Positions 24,391 to 33,580 of a stretch of DNA of 64,000 nucleotides are shown here, piece after piece. Origin of the DNA: Pseudoflavonifractor gallinarum. Its GTDB lineage: Bacteria > Bacillota > Clostridia > Oscillospirales > Oscillospiraceae. The position numbers and the translations under genes are program-made. The stretch is taken from assembly GCF_014982855.1 (NCBI RefSeq), contig NZ_JADCKF010000004.1:124001-188000 (forward strand), in the 5' to 3' direction. The notes under the pieces are model-generated. The model worked only from the letters and a program-made list of their open reading frames with translations. It was not told the DNA's origin and searched no databases. Positions within the stretch are counted from its first letter, which is position 1; each line of letters starts with the position of its first letter.

Positions 24391-24432
24391 TAATGCACCA
24401 GGCAAAATTAAATTATTAAGGTGATGTTAAAA

Positions 24433-25185
24433 ATGAGTAGCGTGATTTTGGAGGTCTGCTGCGGCAGCGCAGACGATGTCATCCAGGCCCACAAGGCGGG
24501 CGCCCACCGGGTTGAGCTCAACAGCAATCTCTTCCACGGCGGCCTCACTCCCACCATTGGCGAGCTGGTCGTCGCCAAGCGGGAGACCGGCATGAAGATC
24601 ATGACCATGGTCCGTCCCCGTGAGGGCGGCTTCTGCTACACCGATGCGGAGTTTGCCACCGCCATCGAGGACGCCAAGCAGCTCCTGGCCAACGGCACCG
24701 ACGGTCTGGTCTTCGGTTTCCTCCATCAGGACGGTACGCTGGACAAGGAGCGCACCCGCATCCTGGCCGAGCTGGCTCAGGAGGCCGGTAAGGAGACCGT
24801 GTTCCACCGGGCCATCGACGTGGTCCCCGACTGGAAGGAAGTGCTGGACGTGCTCATCGAGCTGGGCATCACCCGCGTCCTCACCAGCGGACAGGAGCCC
24901 GACGTGTCCCTGGGCACCGACACCGTGCGTGAGATGATCCAGTACGCCGCCGGCCGCATTCAGATCCTGCCCGGCGCCGGTATCACCGCCCGCAACATGG
25001 ACCGCATCATCTCTGAGACCGGCTGTGACCAGATCCATCTGGCCGCCCACAAGACCCTCTCCGACACCTCCGTCAACAACAACCGCGCCATCTATTACGG
25101 CGGCGCCCTCTATCCCCCCGAGGATCGCTTCAGCGTCATCGACAGCGATTACATCGGCGGCATGGTGGGCCGTCTGCCCGGCTGA
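24433..25185 (+). CDS. cutC: CutC family protein
   Basis: 250 residues, a TIM barrel. Family blocks: LEVCCGSADDVIQAHKAGAHRVELNSNLFHGGLTPTIG, MVRPREGGFCYTD, GLVFGFLHQDGTLD, TVFHRAIDVVPDW, RVLTSGQ and ILPGAGITARN. CutC was named for copper homeostasis, but its biochemical activity is not settled. ATG 24433 has AAGGTGA 8 bases before it; GTG 24421 is in frame but overlaps that site. Divergent from a sugar-type ROK regulator, so it may belong to that regulon. Confidence 0.9.
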   Translation: MSSVILEVCCGSADDVIQAHKAGAHRVELNSNLFHGGLTPTIGELVVAKRETGMKIMTMVRPREGGFCYTDAEFATAIEDAKQLLANGTDGLVFGFLHQDGTLDKERTRILAELAQEAGKETVFHRAIDVVPDWKEVLDVLIELGITRVLTSGQEPDVSLGTDTVREMIQYAAGRIQILPGAGITARNMDRIISETGCDQIHLAAHKTLSDTSVNNNRAIYYGGALYPPEDRFSVIDSDYIGGMVGRLPG

Positions 25186-25198
25186 TCCTGCGTATCCC

Positions 25199-25231
25199 TT
25201 CCCCCGCCCATCTGGGCGGGGGAATTTTTTT
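25199..25231 (+). terminator. Terminator of cutC
   Basis: CCCCCGCCC-ATCT-GGGCGGGGG followed by AATTTTTTT. Confidence 0.92.
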
Positions 25232-25346
25232 GTTCTGTACGGCATGTTTTCCGCCGTCTCATTTGATTTCAAAAATAAGGAAGGCATGGAGCACACGCCG
25301 TTCCGGCATACTACCCTTAGTGAATTTGGAAAGGCGGCGTGATGGT

Positions 25347-26093
25347 ATGCGGCGTTGGCTTCTGTTTGTCCTGCCGGTCCTGGCATGGAGTCTGTGCGCG
25401 GCAGCTCTTCTGACCGCGCCGTCCGCCGTTCCGGCGGATGTCCCTCTGCCGGTGGAGGAGACACCTGCACCCTCCTCCACCCCATCGGGCGGACTCATTG
25501 CCCTCACCTTTGACGACGGCCCCCGTCGCTCCACCACCACCGCCCTGCTGGACGGCCTGGCCGCGCGCGGGGTGCAGGCGACCTTCTTTCTCATCGGAAA
25601 GCAGGTGGCCGAGTATAACCAGGATCTGCTCCAGCGGATGGACGCGGAGGGCCATCAGATCGGCATCCATACCTACGACCACGTGATGCTCTCCGGGCTC
25701 AATGCCGCTGATTTCTCCGCACAGGTGGACAAGACCCGGTCGCTCTTTCAATCGATTTTGGGCCACAACGGATTTCTGCTCCGTCCGCCCTACGGGAGCA
25801 CCGATCCCGCGGTGCGCTCCATGGCGGGCTGTCCCATCATCCTGTGGTCCATCGATCCGGAAGACTGGGACGATCAGAACGCGGATCGGGTGGTGGAGCA
25901 TGTGGTCTCCCGGGCCAAAGACGGGGACATCATCCTCCTCCACGACATCTTCCCCACTTCCGTGGAGGCCGCACTGCGTATCGTGGATCAGCTCCACGCC
26001 CGCGGCTTTTATTTTGTCACCGTGGAGGAACTCTTTGCGGCCCGGCATATCACGCTGGAGCCCGGCAAGGTCTACCGCTGCGCCTATCCATAA
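25347..26093 (+). CDS. Polysaccharide deacetylase (NodB/PdaB-like), exported
   Basis: 248 residues. MRRWLLFVLPVLAWSLCAAALL is a signal peptide or signal anchor, followed by a Pro-rich linker. The NodB domain has LTFDDGP (catalytic Asp and metal Asp), HTYDHVML (metal His pair), RPPYGS and a late LLHDI motif. It should deacetylate N-acetyl groups of peptidoglycan or a related glycan outside the cell. ATG 25347 is the start nearest the signal peptide; the ribosome site (GGAAAGGCGG) is rather far. Confidence 0.88.
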   Translation: MRRWLLFVLPVLAWSLCAAALLTAPSAVPADVPLPVEETPAPSSTPSGGLIALTFDDGPRRSTTTALLDGLAARGVQATFFLIGKQVAEYNQDLLQRMDAEGHQIGIHTYDHVMLSGLNAADFSAQVDKTRSLFQSILGHNGFLLRPPYGSTDPAVRSMAGCPIILWSIDPEDWDDQNADRVVEHVVSRAKDGDIILLHDIFPTSVEAALRIVDQLHARGFYFVTVEELFAARHITLEPGKVYRCAYP

Positions 26094-26102
26094 GAACGTA
26101 CA

Positions 26103-26139
26103 AAAATGCGGCACGCTCTCTGGGAGCGTGCCGCATTTC
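26103..26139. terminator. Bidirectional terminator between convergent genes
   Basis: AAATGCGGCACGCTC and its complement around TCTGG, with A- and T-runs, between the deacetylase and RNase J genes. Confidence 0.85.
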
Positions 26140-26152
26140 TGATTGGATGAAG

Positions 26153-27811
26153 TTATACCTCCATGATAACGGGCAGGATCATGGGGTTGCGCTTGGTCTT
26201 TTTGTAGAGGAAATTGGAGAGATCGGTCTTGATCTCCGCCTTGATGGCGGACCAGTCGGTGCACCGCTCCCGCTCACACTGCTCCAGCGCGCCCACCGCC
26301 ACCCGGCGCAGCTCTTCCATCAGTCCCTCGGACTCCTTGACGTAGACAAAGCCGCGGGTAATGATGTCGGGTCCGGAGACCACCGAGCCGTCTTCACTGG
26401 ACATGGAGACCACCACGACGATCATGCCGTCCTCGGCCAGGTGCTTGCGGTCCCGCAGGACTACGCTGCCCACGTCGCCCACGCCATAGCCGTCCACAAA
26501 GACCTTGCCCGCAGGCACGGTCCCGTTGATCTTGGCGGAGTTGGGGGTGAGCTCGATGACCTTGCCGATGTCGCTGATGATGATGCGCCGGGGGTCCATA
26601 CCCATGTCCTGGGCCAGCTTGGAGTGGGTCTTGAGCATCCGCTGCTCTCCATGGACGGGGATAAAGAACTTGGGCTTGACCAGGGCGTGGATGATCTTGA
26701 GCTCCTCCTGGCAGGCGTGGCCCGACACATGGAGGGGCCCGCTGCGCTCGTTGATGACCTCGGCGTCCTTGCGGTAGAGCTCGTTGATGACGCTGCCGAT
26801 GGCGTTCTCATTGCCCGGGATGGCGGAGGCCGAGAGGATCACCCGGTCCCCGGCGCGGATCTCCACCTGCTTGTGGGTGTTGAAGGCCATGCGGGTGAGG
26901 GCGGACATGGTCTCGCCCTGGCTTCCGGTGGTGATGATGCACACCTTATTGTCGGGCAGGCTCTTGATGTGGTTGACGTCCACCAGGACGCCGTCCGGGA
27001 TCTTCATATATCCCAGCTCCACCGACACCTTCATGGCGTTCTCCATGCTCCGTCCGGTCACGGCCACCTTGCGCCCATACTTGGCCGCCACTGAGATCAC
27101 CTGCTGGAGCCGGTCCACATTGGAGGCAAAGGTGGTGACGATGATGCGGTTATCGCATCCCCGGAACAGCGCGTCAAAGGACTCGCCCACGCTCCGCTCA
27201 CTCTTGGTAAAGCCGGGGCGCTCCACATTGGTGGAGTCGGCCAGCAGGGCCAGAACGCCCTTCTTCCCCAGCTCGCCCAGGCGGGCCAGATCGGTCATGC
27301 CGCCCTGGATGGGGGTGGTATCGATCTTGAAGTCGCCCGTGTGGACCACCGTGCCCACCGGCGTCTTGATGGCAAAGGCCACCGCGTCGGCAATGGAGTG
27401 GTTCACGTGGATGAACTCCACCGAGAACTTCCCGGCCTTGACCACCTCGCCCGCCTCGCAGGTGATGAGCTTGGTCTTGTCCACCAGGCGGTGCTCCTCC
27501 AGCTTGAGCCGCACCAGCCCCGCCGTCATGCGGGTAGCATAGATGGGCGCGTTGATGCTGCGCAGGAGATAGGGGATGGAACCGATGTGGTCCTCGTGCC
27601 CGTGGGTGAGGAAAATACCCCGGATCTTGTCCTGGTTCTTGATGAGATAGGTGAAGTCCGGGATGACCACGTCAATGCCGTACATATCGTCATCCGGGAA
27701 ACCCATGCCCACATCTACTACAATAATATCCCCGCCGTATTCATATACGGTCAGATTCTTGCCGATCTCATTGAGACCGCCCAGGGAAATAATTTTCAGT
27801 TTTTCTGCCAT
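26153..27811 (-). CDS. rnj: Ribonuclease J
   Basis: 552 residues. Metallo-beta-lactamase core with LTHGHEDHIGS (His70, His72, Asp74, His75), then the beta-CASP region (LLADSTNVERPGFTKSERSVG; VTTFASNVDRLQQVI; VSGHACQEELK) and the FIPVHGEQRML motif, then the C-terminal domain. RNase J combines 5'-3' exonuclease and endonuclease activities in mRNA turnover and rRNA maturation. ATG 27811 gives the usual length, although the AAAAGGAG site is about 15 bases away; a TTG at 27823 lies closer. A leader of up to 280 bases precedes it. Confidence 0.93.
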   Translation of the reverse strand: MAEKLKIISLGGLNEIGKNLTVYEYGGDIIVVDVGMGFPDDDMYGIDVVIPDFTYLIKNQDKIRGIFLTHGHEDHIGSIPYLLRSINAPIYATRMTAGLVRLKLEEHRLVDKTKLITCEAGEVVKAGKFSVEFIHVNHSIADAVAFAIKTPVGTVVHTGDFKIDTTPIQGGMTDLARLGELGKKGVLALLADSTNVERPGFTKSERSVGESFDALFRGCDNRIIVTTFASNVDRLQQVISVAAKYGRKVAVTGRSMENAMKVSVELGYMKIPDGVLVDVNHIKSLPDNKVCIITTGSQGETMSALTRMAFNTHKQVEIRAGDRVILSASAIPGNENAIGSVINELYRKDAEVINERSGPLHVSGHACQEELKIIHALVKPKFFIPVHGEQRMLKTHSKLAQDMGMDPRRIIISDIGKVIELTPNSAKINGTVPAGKVFVDGYGVGDVGSVVLRDRKHLAEDGMIVVVVSMSSEDGSVVSGPDIITRGFVYVKESEGLMEELRRVAVGALEQCERERCTDWSAIKAEIKTDLSNFLYKKTKRNPMILPVIMEV

Positions 27812-28261
27812 ATTGAGATTCAAACACTCCTTTTCGAAATAACACATAATCGAATATCATCTCGTCCGCCGCAGCTCGAAGACACGCGCCGGACGCAAGG
27901 ACACTTTATTTTGGGCGCACGAAACCAAGGGCGGCCCGCCCCGCTCTTTCCGGCCCTGCCTCGCCGAAAAAAGGGGATCGTTTTCTCCGTCCCGGAATCG
28001 GATGTAAGCTGTGTCCTGCCTTATTTTCAGTGCGCTCGACGCACATAAAGCCATAAAAAAGGTACCCACATGGGATACGATGGTAGTTATAGTATACCAT
28101 GCTTTCCCACAAAAGTATACTTCTATTTTCCGCACGTCCCGTCGGCACGGTCCCCTTCCCCGTTTTCCGCGGTCTTTCTCCTTTGCAATTGGGGGAAAAT
28201 ATGGTACAATCGACTGCATGAAATAACCGCATGTCTGCGCGGAGAAAGAGGATGTGTTCCC
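27812..28261. other. 450-base divergent spacer between RNase J and DUF1653 genes
   Basis: No convincing gene. On the minus strand two TATACT boxes (28096-28091 and 28119-28114) could be -10 elements for RNase J, giving a leader near 270 bases. On the plus strand TTGCAA (28183-28188) and TACAAT (28205-28210), 16 bases apart, form a promoter for the DUF1653 gene. The central part, about 27860-28000, is GC-rich and could fold. Confidence 0.5.
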
Positions 28262-28480
28262 ATGCAGGAGATCAAGCCGGGCCGTTACCGCCACTTCAAG
28301 GGGATGGAGTATCAGGTGCTCTATACCGCCCGCCACTCGGAGACCATGGAGCCCATGGTGGTCTACCAGGCACTCTATGGGGAGCGCGGCATCTGGGTCC
28401 GCCCGGCCGCCATGTGGAGCGAGTGGGTGGAGCGGGACGGCTATGCCGGTCCGCGTTTTCACCCCATCGAGGAGGAATAA
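28262..28480 (+). CDS. DUF1653 family protein
   Basis: 72 residues, starting MQEIKPGRYRHFKGMEYQVL. The GRYRHFKG-YQVL-ARHSET-E-MVVYQALYG--G-WVRP--MW pattern is the whole DUF1653 domain, a small beta-rich protein of unknown function widespread in bacteria. ATG 28262 follows GAGGATG at a longish spacing. It is followed 4 bases after its stop by the ArsC/Spx-like gene, so the two are one unit. Confidence 0.85.
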   Translation: MQEIKPGRYRHFKGMEYQVLYTARHSETMEPMVVYQALYGERGIWVRPAAMWSEWVERDGYAGPRFHPIEEE

Positions 28481-28484
28481 ACCG

Positions 28485-28817
28485 GTGAACATTCAGATTT
28501 TCGGCACCTCCAAGTGCTTTGACACCAAGAAGGCCCAGCGCTATTTTAAGGAGCGCCGGGTCAAATTCCAGTTCGTGGACCTGTCCAAATACGGCATCAG
28601 CAAGGGCGAGCTGACCAGCGTGAAAAACGCCGTGGGGCTGGAGGCCCTCATCAACGCCAAGCACCCGGACGCGGCCCTGCTCACCTATCTGGCCTACGAC
28701 GCCGACAAGCTGGAGAAGCTGCTGGAGGATCCCCGGCTGCTGTGCACGCCCATTGTCCGCAACGGGAAGCAGGCCACGGTGGGCTACTGCCCGGACATTT
28801 GGAAAACCTGGGAATAA
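28485..28817 (+). CDS. ArsC/Spx-family thioredoxin-fold protein
   Basis: 110 residues beginning (GTG)NIQIFGTSKCFDTKKAQRYFKERRVKFQFVDL. The single active-site Cys in SKCFDTKKA (no CxxC), the typical KYGISKGEL segment and TPIVRNGKQATVGYCPDIW near the end (the TP-VR block with cis-Pro) assign it to the ArsC/YffB group. It may be a glutathione-independent thiol reductase; it lacks the Arg triad needed to call it an arsenate reductase with certainty. The GTG start lies 9 bases after AGGAGG, within the end of the DUF1653 gene. Confidence 0.82.
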   Translation: MNIQIFGTSKCFDTKKAQRYFKERRVKFQFVDLSKYGISKGELTSVKNAVGLEALINAKHPDAALLTYLAYDADKLEKLLEDPRLLCTPIVRNGKQATVGYCPDIWKTWE

Positions 28818-28824
28818 CGCTTTG

Positions 28825-28870
28825 GGCCCTGCGCCCCTCCTTCGGAGGGCTGCGCAGGGCCTGTTTTTTT
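28825..28870 (+). terminator. Terminator after the ArsC-like gene
   Basis: GGCCCTGCGC...GCGCAGGGCC stem enclosing a smaller CCTCC/GGAGG hairpin, followed by seven T. Confidence 0.85.
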
Positions 28871-29891
28871 ACCGATAGCGCTCCCCCACCTGCTCCAGCT
28901 GGCGCCGGTAGGCCTCCACCGCCCAGTCCGGTCCGGTGAGCTCCACCCCCGTGCCCAGGCCGAAGATCCAGCCCAGGAACTGCGGGCTCACCACCACCGG
29001 CACGGTGACGGTAAAATGGTCCTCCCCGTCGGGGATCAGGATGCTCTCCGCCCCGAAGCGGTCCAGCACCACACCCACCAGGCTCTTCTCGCACCGCAGG
29101 CGGACCTGCCCCTCTCGGCCGCCGAACATACCGAAGTGCTTTTGTCCATAGGCGGCCGCGTCAAAGGCCCGGCCGGTCCCCTCCCCCTCTCTGGGCTGGG
29201 AGAGAACGGTGAGGCCGTCCATCTTGTCCACCCGGTAGTGGCGTATCTCCCCCTTGTCGTGGTCAAATCCGGCCAGGTAGTAGTTCTCACTGTCCCAGAT
29301 CAGCCCGTAGGGGGAGACCCGGTAGTGGGCGCCCGCCCGGCGGAAGACCTTCTCCTTGGCCACATTGTACTCAAAGTACCGGAAGGAGACCTGCCGCCCG
29401 GTGGAGAGGGCTGTATGGAGCTGGTCGATGGTATAGTAGACACTCTCGTTCATGGTCTTGGCCCGGCCCGTCACATAGACCTGCCGCTGGAGCTGGCGGG
29501 CCTGGTAGACACTGGAGAGCCCCTCCAGCTTGCGGATGAGGGCCCGGCTCTTGTCCGGCGTGATGAACTTACAGGACTGCACTGCGTCCACCAGCAGCTT
29601 GAGCTCGGGCAGCTGGAAAAGCCGCTCTCCCACAAACCAGCCTCCGCCCCGTCCCCGGCGCTGGTGGATGTCCAGTCCAAAGCGGGACAGGGTCTCCATA
29701 TCGTCATAGAGGCTCTTCCGCTCGGCGGCGATCCCCCGTTCCGCCAGCGCAGCGCGCAGCTCCTCGGTGGTCAGGGGATGCTCTTCATCGGAGCGCTCCA
29801 GCAGCAGGGCCTGGAGGGTGAGCAGCTTCAGCTTCTGGTTGAAATGTCTGGCCACGGCGGGCACCTCATCCTTCTTTTGGGATTCTTTCAT
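28869..29891 (-). CDS. WYL-domain transcriptional regulator
   Basis: 340 residues. An N-terminal winged helix (KLLTLQALLLERSDEEHPLTTEELRAALAERGIAAERKSLYDDMETLSRFGLDI) is followed by a WYL domain (RQVSFRYFEYNV...YRVSPYGLIWDSENYYLAGFDHDKGEIRHYRVDKM) and the WCX C-terminal extension. WYL proteins bind ligands or single-stranded nucleic acid and regulate neighbouring or defence genes. ATG 29891 is the first codon after an AT-rich promoter-like stretch; longer upstream reading is low complexity and unlikely to be translated. Target unknown; the divergent neighbour is the murein-peptide cluster. Confidence 0.85.
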   Translation of the reverse strand: MKESQKKDEVPAVARHFNQKLKLLTLQALLLERSDEEHPLTTEELRAALAERGIAAERKSLYDDMETLSRFGLDIHQRRGRGGGWFVGERLFQLPELKLLVDAVQSCKFITPDKSRALIRKLEGLSSVYQARQLQRQVYVTGRAKTMNESVYYTIDQLHTALSTGRQVSFRYFEYNVAKEKVFRRAGAHYRVSPYGLIWDSENYYLAGFDHDKGEIRHYRVDKMDGLTVLSQPREGEGTGRAFDAAAYGQKHFGMFGGREGQVRLRCEKSLVGVVLDRFGAESILIPDGEDHFTVTVPVVVSPQFLGWIFGLGTGVELTGPDWAVEAYRRQLEQVGERYR

Positions 29892-30253
29892 TTTAGTATA
29901 CCTTCTTTTTCCGGTTTGGGAAAGGGCTCTCCGCGCCTTTACGCAGTGCCGCTTTCCCTCGATAAAGTGAGAAAATATACAGTTCTTTTCCCGCTTTCCC
30001 CCTTTTTCCCTCTCAGATGTCTCCATTTTCCGTTTTGAAATATTTTCATTTCGATATTGCAATCTGCCCAAATGTCTCTTCTGTCCCGCCCGCTTCTTTT
30101 CCCTTTTTTCACCGTTCCACTTTACAAATATCAGAATTTATGCTAGTATTTTAGTAATTATAAAATTCTCTGCCCGCAATTCAAAAATGCAACTTTACAC
30201 AATTTTAATTTCATTTTATTCGATTATCTGATCGGGAATGGAGGCATTTCGCT
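29892..30253. other. AT-rich divergent promoter region ahead of the murein-peptide cluster
   Basis: 362 bases without a gene, far more AT-rich than its surroundings after 30100. TTTACA (30121-30126), 17 bases and TAGTAT (30144-30149) is a plausible plus-strand promoter. Further AT-rich runs (TTTTAGTAATTATAAAAT, CAATTTTAATTTCATTTT) follow up to the epimerase ribosome site and could hold operators. Confidence 0.5.
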
Positions 30254-31342
30254 ATGATCATTCGGGATATCCAGGTGGGAGAGATCTCCCTCCCGCTGGC
30301 CCGTCCGTTTAAAACCGCCCTGCGCACGGTAGAGCATGTGGACGATATCGTGGTCCGCGTGGTGGCCGACACCGGCGAGGTGGGCTACGGTGAGGCTCCT
30401 CCCACCGCGGTCATCACCGGAGACACCAAGGGCTCGGTGGCCTGCGCCATCCGGGAGTTCATCCGCCCCAACCTCATCGGCATGGATGTGGAGGACCTGG
30501 ACGGTATCATGAAGCGCCTTCACAGCTGCATCCTGAAAAACACCTCCGCAAAAGCGGCGGTGGATATGGCCATCTACGATCTGTGGGCCAAGCGCTGGGG
30601 CGCCCCCCTCTATAAGCTTCTGGGCGGGGCCAGGACCTCCTTCCGCACCGACATCACCATTTCGGTCAACCCCATTGATGAGATGGTGGCCGACGCGCTG
30701 GACGCCGTGTCCCGCGGCTATGACATTCTGAAGATCAAGGTAGGAAAGGACGGCACCGGCGATGTGGAGCGCATCGCCGCCATCCGGGAGGCGGTGGGTC
30801 CCGATGTACAGCTCCGGGTGGACGCCAACCAGGGCTGGACCCCCAAGCAGTCGGTGGCCATCATCTCCGCCATGGAGGACCGGAATCTGAACATCGAACT
30901 GGTGGAACAGCCGGTGAAGGCCCACGACATCGCCGGGATGCAGTTTGTCACCAGCCGGGTCTATACCCCCATTCTGGCCGATGAAAGTGTGTTCTCTCCC
31001 GCCGACGCCATCGATATCATACAGAAGGGGGCCGCCGACCTCATCAACATCAAGCTGATGAAAACCGGCGGCATCCACCAGGCCCTCAAGATCTGCGATG
31101 TGGCAGAGCTCTACGGCGTGGAGTGTATGATCGGCTGCATGCTGGAGTCCAAGCTCTCGGTCTCGGCCGCCGCTCATCTCTGCTGCGGCCGGAGCGTCAT
31201 CACCAAGGCCGATCTGGACGGCCCCTCCCTGTGCTCGGTGGACCCCTTTACCGGCGGTCCCGTCTTTGAAGAGGCGCTGGTCACCATGTCGGAAGCGCCC
31301 GGCGTGGGACTCTCCGCCATCCCCTGCGAGCACTGGAGCTGA
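30254..31342 (+). CDS. ykfB: Dipeptide (L-Ala-D/L-Glu) epimerase
   Basis: 362 residues of the enolase superfamily. Catalytic Lys pair KIK at residues 160-162 and Lys267 (KLMKTGG), metal ligands in DANQGW (Asp190), ELVEQP and ADES, plus MIGCMLES and the DLDGP segment that marks dipeptide epimerases by gripping the substrate's amino end. It should convert L-Ala-D-Glu from murein to L-Ala-L-Glu. GGAGG lies 9 bases before ATG. First gene of the cluster with importer, LD-carboxypeptidase and NlpC/P60 genes, as in the Bacillus ykf operon. Confidence 0.9.
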   Translation: MIIRDIQVGEISLPLARPFKTALRTVEHVDDIVVRVVADTGEVGYGEAPPTAVITGDTKGSVACAIREFIRPNLIGMDVEDLDGIMKRLHSCILKNTSAKAAVDMAIYDLWAKRWGAPLYKLLGGARTSFRTDITISVNPIDEMVADALDAVSRGYDILKIKVGKDGTGDVERIAAIREAVGPDVQLRVDANQGWTPKQSVAIISAMEDRNLNIELVEQPVKAHDIAGMQFVTSRVYTPILADESVFSPADAIDIIQKGAADLINIKLMKTGGIHQALKICDVAELYGVECMIGCMLESKLSVSAAAHLCCGRSVITKADLDGPSLCSVDPFTGGPVFEEALVTMSEAPGVGLSAIPCEHWS

Positions 31343-31459
31343 CCGCGGACCTCCGGGTCCGCCCCAACCCCATATCTTCAAGGGTCCAAGGATTTCCTTC
31401 CCTTGTTGATATACGGTCCCTCTCCGGGACCGATCTTGAAAGGAAAGAAGGAGACGCGC

Positions 31460-33430
31460 GTGAAACGAGTGAAAAAACTGCTTGCTCTGACCCTGGCCCT
31501 GTCCATGACCGCTGGTCTCACAGCCTGCGGCGGCGGCGACGAGGGCGGCTCCACCGGCGGCGAGTCCGTCTACCGGGAGCTCTACTCCAGCGAGGTGGAG
31601 ACCCTCAACTACCTCTATACCTCTTTTACCAACGACTACCGCATGTGTGCCAATATGGTGGACTGTCTGGTGGAATACGATCCCTACGGTGTGATGAAGC
31701 CCGCTCTGGCTGAGAGCTGGGAGCACAATGAGGACTATACCGAGTGGACCTTCAAGATCCGCCAGGGCGTCAAGTGGGTCAACGCCCAGGGCGAGGAGGT
31801 GGCCGACGTCACCGCCAACGACTGGGTCTCCGCGGCCAAGTGGGTCAACGACGCCGCCAACAACTCCTCCAACCAGTACATGTACAACGGCATCGTCAAG
31901 AACGCCCAGGAGTACTTCAACTACACCGCCTATCTGCTGGAGAGCGAGAACGGCACCAAGACCACCGACGCCGACGGCAATCCCATCGAGCCCGTGCCCG
32001 AGGTGAGCTTTGACGACGTGGGCGTCAAGGCGGTGGACGACTATACTCTGGTCTACACCATGGCCTCTCCCTGCACCTACTTCCCCTCCGTGCTGTCCTA
32101 CACCACCTATATGCCGGTGTACGGCCCCTTCCTGGAGGAGCAGGGCGAGATGTTCGGCGTGGACAATCAGTCCGTGCTCTACAACGGCGCCTACATCATG
32201 TCCGAGTTTGAGCCCCAGAACCACCGCACCCTGGTGAAGAACCCCACCTACTGGGACAAGGACAATGTCTTCATCGACAAGCTGGAGTTCCGCTACAATG
32301 CCTCCGCCACCACCCTGGGCCCCGAGTCCTTCCTGCGCGGTGAGGTGGACTATGCCGAACTGGACGCCTCCCTGCTCTCGGCCTGGCAGAGCGATCCTGA
32401 GAAGCAGAATCAGCTCTCGGCCAGCCGTCCCAGCGTGGCCTTCTCCTATTTCTTCTGCTTCAACTTTGAGCCCCGCTTCGACGAGTCCCTGGACCCCGAC
32501 AACTGGACGCTGGCAGTGAACAATGAGAACTTCCGTCAGTCCATCTTCCACGCGCTGGACCGGGTCAACGCCCTGGAAGTGGTGGAGCCCAATACCCCTG
32601 AAAACCTCCTCAACAACACCATCACCCCCGCCACTTTCACCGAGGCCGCCGGTCTGGATTACACCCAGTATCCCGCGCTGAAGGCCATCTCGGACGGCGA
32701 CAGCTTTGACGAGGCCACCGCGCTGGACTACAAGGCCAAGGCGGTGGAGGAGCTCACCGCCGCCGGCGCCAGCTTCCCCATCCAGATGTACATGCGCTAT
32801 AACCCCGCCACCACCAACTGGGATAAGGAGTGCCAGGTCATCGAGCAGCAGCTGGAAGGCCTGCTGGGCACCGATTACATCGACGTGGTGGTCGAGGCCG
32901 GTCCCTCCACCAACTTCCTCTCCATGGTCCGCCGCACCGGCGACTACGGCTTCATGAAGTGCAACTGGGGCGCCGACTACGCCGACCCCCAGACCTGGAC
33001 CGATCCCTTCAAGTCTCAGGACAACTCCTACAACTTCATGGCCCAGGATCCCAATCTGGAGATCGGCCAGAAGCCCTGCACCAACAAGTCCCCCGAGACC
33101 CAGGCTCTGATGGAGGAGTACTACGCCCTCATCGACGCGGCCAAGGCCATCACCAACGATGACGAGGCCCGCTACACCGCCTTTGCCGAGGCCGAGGCCT
33201 TCCTCATCGAGCACGCCATCGTCGTTCCCTTCTCCATCTCCAGCTCCGGCTATGTGGCCACCCGCCTCAACGTGTTTGAGGCCCAGTATGCCCCCTACGG
33301 CATGGCCCTCCAGTGCTTCAAGTTCCAGAAGCTGCGGGAGGAGCCCATGGGCCTGGAGGAGTTCAACTCCCTCTATGACCAGTGGCTCAAGGACCGCACC
33401 GCTGCCATTGCCGCCGCGGACGCCGAGTAA
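31460..33430 (+). CDS. Peptide-type ABC transporter substrate-binding lipoprotein
   Basis: 656 residues with GTG start, AAGGAG 6 bases upstream. Signal KRVKKLLALTLALSMTAGLTACGGG gives a lipidated Cys near residue 23. Family-5 features: YLYTSFTNDYRMCANMVDCLVEYDPYGVMKPALAESWEHNEDYTEWTFKIRQGVKWVNAQGE and RQSIFHALDRVNALE. It is longer than usual OppA (~550), with an insert (NWGADYADPQTWTDPF...NFMAQDPNLEIG) near the C-terminus. Expected to bind murein peptides or their fragments given its neighbours. Confidence 0.9.
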   Translation: MKRVKKLLALTLALSMTAGLTACGGGDEGGSTGGESVYRELYSSEVETLNYLYTSFTNDYRMCANMVDCLVEYDPYGVMKPALAESWEHNEDYTEWTFKIRQGVKWVNAQGEEVADVTANDWVSAAKWVNDAANNSSNQYMYNGIVKNAQEYFNYTAYLLESENGTKTTDADGNPIEPVPEVSFDDVGVKAVDDYTLVYTMASPCTYFPSVLSYTTYMPVYGPFLEEQGEMFGVDNQSVLYNGAYIMSEFEPQNHRTLVKNPTYWDKDNVFIDKLEFRYNASATTLGPESFLRGEVDYAELDASLLSAWQSDPEKQNQLSASRPSVAFSYFFCFNFEPRFDESLDPDNWTLAVNNENFRQSIFHALDRVNALEVVEPNTPENLLNNTITPATFTEAAGLDYTQYPALKAISDGDSFDEATALDYKAKAVEELTAAGASFPIQMYMRYNPATTNWDKECQVIEQQLEGLLGTDYIDVVVEAGPSTNFLSMVRRTGDYGFMKCNWGADYADPQTWTDPFKSQDNSYNFMAQDPNLEIGQKPCTNKSPETQALMEEYYALIDAAKAITNDDEARYTAFAEAEAFLIEHAIVVPFSISSSGYVATRLNVFEAQYAPYGMALQCFKFQKLREEPMGLEEFNSLYDQWLKDRTAAIAAADAE

Positions 33431-33580
33431 TCTCTCTGCGGGCGCCCCGGACCGTGAGTCCGGGGCGCCCCTTCTCCCGGTCTGCCACAGCCGCCCTATA
33501 TGACGGCCCCAGGTCCTGTGTGGGACCGTGATATACCCCGGCCGTGTCTCCCCATTTTCCTCTCAAGGAGGTCTCGTCTC

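Noticed and set aside
25287-25343. 18-codon frame (MEHTPFRHTT...) before the deacetylase gene as a leader peptide
   Set aside because: A weak AAGGAAGG site precedes it, but nothing indicates attenuation or coupling, so support is too thin.
27906-28232. 108-codon minus-strand frame upstream of RNase J (possible small partner such as RpoY)
   Set aside because: No ribosome binding site, no resemblance to RpoY, and it overlaps both promoter regions of the divergent spacer.
30224-33214. 996-codon open frame antisense to the epimerase and binding-protein genes
   Set aside because: Spans two genes and their spacer, repetitive Val/Gly/His composition, no start signals.
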